Source: JBBTVI01 sp038063315
Lineage (GTDB): Bacteria; Patescibacteriota; Minisyncoccia; Sungbacterales; HO2-52-23
Assembly: GCA_038063315.1 (NCBI GenBank)
Contig: JBBTVI010000029.1
Span: forward strand, 1-17,476
Length of the DNA: 17,476 nt
Direction: 5' to 3'
Positions 13,434-17,476 of the stretch are shown here, one piece after another. A program made the translations under genes and the position numbers. Position 1 is the stretch's first letter; every line of letters begins with the position of its first letter. A model generated the notes under the pieces. That model did no database searches, had not been told where the DNA came from, and saw nothing but the letters and a program-made list of their open reading frames with translations.

Positions 13434-13500
13434 AACCTCCCCGTTCCCCTCCTTTCAAAGGAGGGGCGGGGGGAGGTGGGTTTCTCCTTTCAAAGGAGGC
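13434..13500. repeat. Repeat family A, copy 3
   Basis: AACCTCCCCGTTCCCCTCC, CTCCTTTCAAAGGAG, a GGCGGGGGGAGGTGGG closing side, and a second CTCCTTTCAAAGGAGG. The CTCCTTTCAAAGGAG hairpin occurs twice. Confidence 0.8.
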
Positions 13501-13525
13501 AAACGCTAAAACTGGTGCGCTCATT

Positions 13526-13540
13526 GGAGGTTAAACCTCC
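13526..13540. repeat. 15-base palindrome GGAGGTTAAACCTCC
   Basis: Perfect seven-base arms about a single central base. Similar core to 4738-4752. It could be an operator upstream of tgt, or a remnant of another repeat. Confidence 0.5.
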
Positions 13541-13622
13541 TCATGCGCCTTCGTCAACGCGCTCGAAGAGACCTCAAAAAAATTTGCCAAAGTTCCATTA
13601 AATATGGAAGGATGGAAAAGCA

Positions 13623-14777
13623 ATGATCACATTCCGAATTCTCAAGAAAGCATTGCGGAGCCGGGCGCGGCTTGGAATCATGGCCACGCCGCATGGCGCG
13701 GTCGAGACCCCGGCCATGGTCGGCGTCGCAACGCAGGCCGCCCTCAAATGCCTCACCAACGACGAAATCCCTCTGACCAAGACGCAAATTCTTATTGCCA
13801 ACACGTTCCATCTGCATCTCCGCCCGGGGGAACAACTCATCGGCCGCGCAGGCGGCCTTCATAAATTCTCCGGAATTCCAGTCCCTCTGATGACCGACTC
13901 CGGCGGATACCAGGTTTTCAGTTTGGGCTTCGGCCGCGATACGAAAACCGGGAAAATCGCCAAAACAGCGCACAAAGACGCGGAGGCCTCGGTCGGTCGC
14001 GGAGCGCAGCCCAAAAATATCAAAATCACGCCCGACGGCGTCCGTTTCCACTCGCCCATTGACGGCCGAGAAATTTTTATCGGGCCCAAAGAATCCATCC
14101 GCATCCAGCAAAAACTCGGGGGCGATATCATGTTTACATTCGACGAGTGTACCTCTCCATTCGTCAGCCGCAGTTATATTGAACATGCTCTCCGGCAAAA
14201 TCACCGCTGGGCTGAAAATTCGCTCAAAGCGCGTTCCACGGATCAGGCGCTATTCGGCATTGTCCACGGCTCGCGATTCAGGGATCTCCGCCGCGCGAGC
14301 GCGAATTTCATCAACGGCCTCGGGTTCGACGGCTTCGGCATCGGCGGGGATCTGGGGGATGTCACGCAGGAAAAACGCACCATGATCAATATCCTCCGCT
14401 GGACAACGCCCCTTTTGGACGAGACAAAACCGCGCCACCTCCTCGGCATCGGCCTTATCGAGGATATGGAACGGATCGTCAAAGAGGGGATTGACCTTTT
14501 CGACTGTACCGAGCCGACGCGCGCCGGACGTCACGGCATCGCCTACACCCGCGCTGGAAGAATTGATCTTTCTAAGGCGATTTTTCTCGGCGACAAAAAA
14601 CCGCTGGATCCGCAATGCAGCTGCGGCGTGTGCGCCGCGTATAAAAGAAATTATCTCGCGCATCTGATCCGCGCCGGCGAAATCACCGGCCTCCGGCACT
14701 TATCTTTTCACAATTTATATTTTTTTAACTCCGCGGTCGAAAAAATCAGGGAAAAGATCAAAAAAGGAAGGATGTGA
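13623..14777 (+). CDS. tgt: tRNA-guanine(34) transglycosylase
   Basis: A 384-residue enzyme that swaps guanine-34 of GUN-anticodon tRNAs for a 7-deazaguanine (preQ1 or queuine). Motifs: TDSGGYQVFSL with the catalytic D92, FDECTSP (173-179), the base pocket GIVHGSRF (212-219) and FGIGGDLGD (238-246), FDCTEPTRAGRHG with nucleophile D294, and the zinc ligands C332, C334, C337 and H363. Two things are unusual. About 30 residues (102-133, FGRDTKTGKIAKTAH…) are inserted after the DSGGYQ loop, and the motif reads CTEPTRAGRHG where E. coli-like enzymes have CVxPTRxxRxG. No queuosine synthesis genes are nearby, so the base may be salvaged from other cells. GGAAGGATGG upstream may provide a ribosome binding site. 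Confidence 0.95.
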   Translation: MITFRILKKALRSRARLGIMATPHGAVETPAMVGVATQAALKCLTNDEIPLTKTQILIANTFHLHLRPGEQLIGRAGGLHKFSGIPVPLMTDSGGYQVFSLGFGRDTKTGKIAKTAHKDAEASVGRGAQPKNIKITPDGVRFHSPIDGREIFIGPKESIRIQQKLGGDIMFTFDECTSPFVSRSYIEHALRQNHRWAENSLKARSTDQALFGIVHGSRFRDLRRASANFINGLGFDGFGIGGDLGDVTQEKRTMINILRWTTPLLDETKPRHLLGIGLIEDMERIVKEGIDLFDCTEPTRAGRHGIAYTRAGRIDLSKAIFLGDKKPLDPQCSCGVCAAYKRNYLAHLIRAGEITGLRHLSFHNLYFFNSAVEKIREKIKKGRM

Positions 14778-14790
14778 ATAAACCCCTCAT

Positions 14791-14989
14791 ACGTCATTGC
14801 GAACAGTTAGATCCCGCGCCTCGCTCGGGACAGGCTCCGCAATCCATATTGTCCGTCATTGCGAGGAGCAGCAGCGACGAAGCAATCCAGGATCTCTACG
14901 TTATGGATTGCTTCGCCTTCGGCTCGCAATGACTGCTGAGAAGGATTGCCGCGCGCCCCCTCGACAGACTCAGGGTCGCTCGCAATGAC
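14791..14989. repeat. Repeat family B, copies 4 and 5 in tandem
   Basis: Three parts: ACGTCATTGCGAACAG…CTCCGCAATCCAT (14791-14848); a full palindrome CGTCATTGCGAGGAG…CAATCCAG / ATGGATTGCTTCG…CTCGCAATGAC (14853-14932); and GGATTGCCGCGCGCCCCCTC…GGTCGCTCGCAATGACA (14944-14989). It fills the whole gap between tgt and metK and ends about 24 bases before the metK start. Confidence 0.88.
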
Positions 14990-15013
14990 ACCTGTAAGGA
15001 TTACCTTATCTTT

Positions 15014-16072
15014 ATGATGCTCTTTCATCCGCAAACATATACTGTTGAGAGCGTAACGTCCGGACATCCGGATAAAGTATGCGATCAGATTTCAGACGCG
15101 ATTCTTGACGCCTGCCTCCGGGACGACGCCCGGAGCCGCGTCGCGGTCGAGACATTCGGATCCCACGGACTCCTCGTCATTGGCGGCGAAATCACCAGTG
15201 GTGCAGTTGTTGATTTTGAACTTGTCGCGCGGGAGGTCTACCGCGACCTCGGATACAAGGACGATCTAAAAATCATCACGAACATCGCGCGCCAGTCGCC
15301 GGACATTGCGCAGGGGGTGGACACCGGAGGCGCAGGAGACCAGGGAATCATGTACGGCTACGCGACGAACGCCACGCCCGAGATGATGCCCAAAAGCGTT
15401 GTCCTCGCGCATAAACTCACGCGGGGGCTAGAGTTTCTCCGCACCCGCAATACGCTGCCCTGGCTCCGGCCGGACGGCAAAGCCCAGGTGACGGTTGAAA
15501 ACGGCCGCCTGAAAACCATTCTTGTCAGCGCCCAGCACGATGCCGCAGTCGGGATAAACGAGATCCGCGACGCGCTGATCCGCTTCCTTATTATGCCCAT
15601 CATCGGATCCGAGGCGGCCGCGCGCACCGAAATACTCGTCAATCCGACCGGATCATTCGTCGTCGGAGGATTTACCGCAGACACCGGCCTGACCGGCCGC
15701 AAGATTATGGTGGACACGTACGGCGGGCTCGCCCCGCACGGCGGCGGATGCTTCTCGGGCAAGGACCCGACAAAAGTGGACCGTTCCGCCGCGTATATGG
15801 CGCGATTTGCCGCAAAATCGGCCGTGGCTCAGGGCCTTGCCACGGAGTGCCTTGTTTCCGTTGCTTACGCGATCGGCCGTGCGGAACCACTGATGGTCGA
15901 GGCCATTGGTGAAAAGGGAAACTCCCTCGGCGAAAACGTCCGCGGCCGTTTCGATTTCCGTCCGGCGGCGATTATCGAACGGCTGAATCTCCGGCACGTC
16001 TTATATCGTCCGACAGCCGCCTACGGCCACTTCGGCCGCCCGGGCTTCCCGTGGGAGGAAATTGAGAAATAA
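15014..16072 (+). CDS. metK: S-adenosylmethionine synthase (methionine adenosyltransferase)
   Basis: A 352-residue enzyme making S-adenosylmethionine from methionine and ATP. Motifs: ESVTSGHPDKVCDQISDAILD (12 on) with the H18 and D20 catalytic residues, GAGDQGIMYGYA (106-117), and the phosphate loop GGGCFSGKDPTKVDRSAAY (243-261). The usual residue in that loop is Ala (GGGAFSGKD); here it is Cys. The protein is 30-40 residues shorter than E. coli MetK (384), mainly in the middle and C-terminal parts. It ends AYGHFGRPGFPWEEIEK, a normal family ending, so it is complete. ATG 15014 and ATG 15017 are both possible; AAGGA at 14997 is rather far away. Probably expressed alone, as repeats separate it from tgt. 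Confidence 0.96.
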   Translation: MMLFHPQTYTVESVTSGHPDKVCDQISDAILDACLRDDARSRVAVETFGSHGLLVIGGEITSGAVVDFELVAREVYRDLGYKDDLKIITNIARQSPDIAQGVDTGGAGDQGIMYGYATNATPEMMPKSVVLAHKLTRGLEFLRTRNTLPWLRPDGKAQVTVENGRLKTILVSAQHDAAVGINEIRDALIRFLIMPIIGSEAAARTEILVNPTGSFVVGGFTADTGLTGRKIMVDTYGGLAPHGGGCFSGKDPTKVDRSAAYMARFAAKSAVAQGLATECLVSVAYAIGRAEPLMVEAIGEKGNSLGENVRGRFDFRPAAIIERLNLRHVLYRPTAAYGHFGRPGFPWEEIEK

Positions 16073-16100
16073 AAGGAGGACTTCACAACTGAAGTCCTCC
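16070..16100 (-). terminator. Intrinsic terminator for the minus-strand pilB-like gene
   Basis: An 11-bp perfect stem GGAGGACTTCA (16075-16085) / TGAAGTCCTCC (16090-16100) with a CAAC loop. Read on the minus strand it is followed by TTTTATTT, so it ends the convergent pilB transcript and may also act weakly on metK. Confidence 0.65.
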
Positions 16101-16147
16101 ACCTCCCCAGCCCCTCCTTAGAAAGGAGGGGATTAAAGGGAGGTTTA
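16101..16147. repeat. Repeat family A, copy 4
   Basis: ACCTCCCCAGCCCCTCCTTA, then GAAAGGAGGGG and TTAAAGGGAGGT closing. Complementary ends. Lies between metK and the pilB-like gene. Confidence 0.8.
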
Positions 16148-16174
16148 TGATACCTGCGGCCTTCTAAACGCTAA

Positions 16175-17389
16175 TCACAAGATCGTCCGCAACATCTCCT
16201 CGGCCGTGGTCACACCCGCTAAGACCTTTGCGCGGCCGTTGTCGTAGAGCGTCCGGAATCCGTCGCCTCGGGCCTGAACCAGCATCTCTTCCATGGACGC
16301 ATGAGCGCGTATCATCCGGCGCAACCCATCGCTGATATCAAGCACTTCAAAAACGCCGATCCGCCCCAAAAAACCCGTCTCGTGGCAAGCCGCGCATCCG
16401 GCGCCGCGCCGGAATTTTTGCGTCCCGGGCGCGACATCAATCATCTGTAAAACATTCTCGCGCGGTTCGTACGGGGCCGCGCAGGAGTCGCAGGTTTTGC
16501 GGACAAGCCGCTGGTTTATGACGCCGCTAAGCGCATAGCCGATCAAATCCTTTTCCACGCCCATATCAAGGAGCCGCGCGACCGCGCCGATCGCCGAGGA
16601 CGCATGCAGCGTAGAAAAAACAAGGCGTCCGGCCAAAGACGCGCGGATGGTGTTTTCGGCAGAATCGCGATCCCGGATCTCGCCAACCATAAAGACGTCG
16701 GCGTCCTGACGCAAAACGCCCCTGATGCCGTCCGCATACGAAAATCCCCGCGCCGGGTTGATCTCGCTCTGGCGTATGCCTTCCAGATAATACTCCACCG
16801 GATCCTCGAGCGTCATGATGTTTCGTTCCGGACGCGCAAGCATGGACAGTATGGCATAGAGCGTGGAGGTCTTTCCGGCCCCGGACGGCCCCGTCACGAG
16901 CAGCAATCCATATGAACGGCTCATGAGGTTATCCATGATCGCGAGCTCCCGCGACTCAAGCCCCAGTTGATCGAGCGGGATAAGAATGTCGGAGCGGTTC
17001 AGCAGCCGGAGAACGACCGCCTCGCCATAGACCGTGGGGAAAAATGACGAGCGGACGTTGAGCGCCCTTTCGCGGCCGTCAGTTCCCATGCGACGCGATG
17101 TCCATTGAAACCGACCCTCGAGCGGAGCCGCGCTATACCCCACGTCAAGACCGCTCGCGACCTTCAAATGCGTCATGAACATCTCGTACATTGCGCGGTC
17201 GCTTTCATTCCATAGAGTCAGCACGCCGTCAATGCGAAAACGGATCCGGAGCGTTTCGGCTGTCGGCTCAATATGGATGTCCGAGGCGCGAAGTTCTTCG
17301 GCCGCAAACAACATTTTCTCCTTCAACTCTTCGGGACTCAGCCCCATGGTCCCGCCGCCTTTTATGGATTCATCGAAGGTTGAGATCAT
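16175..17389 (-). CDS. PilB/GspE-type secretion or type IV pilus assembly ATPase, short form
   Basis: A 404-residue cytoplasmic motor ATPase (from MISTFDESIK). Motifs in order: SDIHIEP and LRIRFRIDG (36-54) of the N2 domain, Walker A GPSGAGKT (167-174), the Asp box LEDPVEY (194-200), Walker B VFMVGEIRD (232-240), the His box STLHASSAIGA (259-269), and the zinc pairs C300/C303 and C332/C335 before GRIGVFEVL. The zinc module marks it as PilB/GspE rather than PilT. It lacks the large N-terminal region (MshEN/N1) of usual 550-570-residue PilB proteins. Type IV pili are nearly universal in Patescibacteria, so it probably powers pilus extension. Start: ATG 17389 lies 9 bases after a good -10; the frame extends upstream to 17461 but those residues look non-coding. 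Confidence 0.93.
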   Translation of the reverse strand: MISTFDESIKGGGTMGLSPEELKEKMLFAAEELRASDIHIEPTAETLRIRFRIDGVLTLWNESDRAMYEMFMTHLKVASGLDVGYSAAPLEGRFQWTSRRMGTDGRERALNVRSSFFPTVYGEAVVLRLLNRSDILIPLDQLGLESRELAIMDNLMSRSYGLLLVTGPSGAGKTSTLYAILSMLARPERNIMTLEDPVEYYLEGIRQSEINPARGFSYADGIRGVLRQDADVFMVGEIRDRDSAENTIRASLAGRLVFSTLHASSAIGAVARLLDMGVEKDLIGYALSGVINQRLVRKTCDSCAAPYEPRENVLQMIDVAPGTQKFRRGAGCAACHETGFLGRIGVFEVLDISDGLRRMIRAHASMEEMLVQARGDGFRTLYDNGRAKVLAGVTTAEEMLRTIL

Positions 17390-17398
17390 ATTAAATTC

Positions 17399-17426
17399 AG
17401 TATAGCATAAACCGCATTCTCTATAA
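17399..17426 (-). promoter_or_regulatory. Promoter of the pilB-like gene
   Basis: On the minus strand TATACT (17399-17404), a 16-base spacer and TTATAG (17421-17426). Nine bases separate the -10 from the ATG, so the mRNA would be leaderless or nearly so. Confidence 0.45.
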
Positions 17427-17476
17427 TGGACTGGAAAATTTAGACAGCAAAACGAGATCAACTTGGGGTGGCAAAA

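Noticed and set aside
8705..14989. CRISPR array
   Set aside because: The repeats are long palindromes at scattered intergenic sites, not short regular repeats with equal spacers, and no cas genes are present.
17390..17461. N-terminal extension of the pilB-like protein to 17461
   Set aside because: The extra residues (MISFCCLNFPVHYRECGLCY…) are unlike the family, and the promoter lies inside this stretch.

Overview
The window looks like a piece of a Candidate Phyla Radiation (Patescibacteria, probably Parcubacteria-like) chromosome with fairly high GC (mid-50s percent by eye). The evidence is the gene mix: small cysteine-rich proteins, exported repeat proteins with N-terminal anchors, a short PilB-type ATPase, a Tgt with an extra segment and a short MetK, all separated by dispersed palindromic repeats. 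TGA is a normal stop codon (tgt and pilB end with it), so the recoded Gracilibacteria/Absconditabacteria are unlikely. The taxonomic call is inference; no rRNA or tRNA gene was found.

Layout. 1-1959: the 3' part of a large alpha/beta-hydrolase (lipase-like) gene, cut by the window edge, followed 4 bases later by a four-helix membrane protein. 2115-3344: a conserved Cys/His-rich protein and a hicB-hicA toxin-antitoxin pair bracketed by a perfect 23-bp direct repeat. 3374-4832: a membrane-anchored protein with two fibronectin type III domains on the minus strand, lying between two copies of another repeat. 4833-5176: no protein gene, but a DnaA box, a promoter and terminator around a probable unknown small RNA, and a three-way-junction palindrome. 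5177-9416: three exported proteins. Two share the same 'TGNA...NVVN.VNT.I' repeat and the third has a cupredoxin-like domain. 9503-11335: a DCC thiol-oxidoreductase domain fused to a lipase maturation factor. 11574-13404: a PD-(D/E)XK nuclease, a 55-residue protein with ten cysteines, and an RRM/RGG RNA-binding protein behind a long structured leader. 13623-16072: tgt and metK. 16175-17389: a PilB/GspE-type ATPase on the minus strand, convergent with metK.

How the genes may work together. The left and middle parts mainly encode envelope or exported proteins: a lipase-like hydrolase, an FN3 protein, two repeat proteins, a cupredoxin-like protein and a membrane protein for lipase or disulfide maturation. 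The right part is housekeeping (tRNA modification, AdoMet synthesis, pilus motor). A lipase-like enzyme and a lipase maturation factor about 8 kb apart suggest, but do not prove, a client-chaperone relationship.

At least five families of dispersed repeats (A-E below) fill most intergenic gaps. One AT-rich family sits at the start of three exported or membrane protein genes. Several genes have a -10 hexamer very close to the start codon and no clear Shine-Dalgarno sequence, which points to leaderless or short-leader mRNAs.
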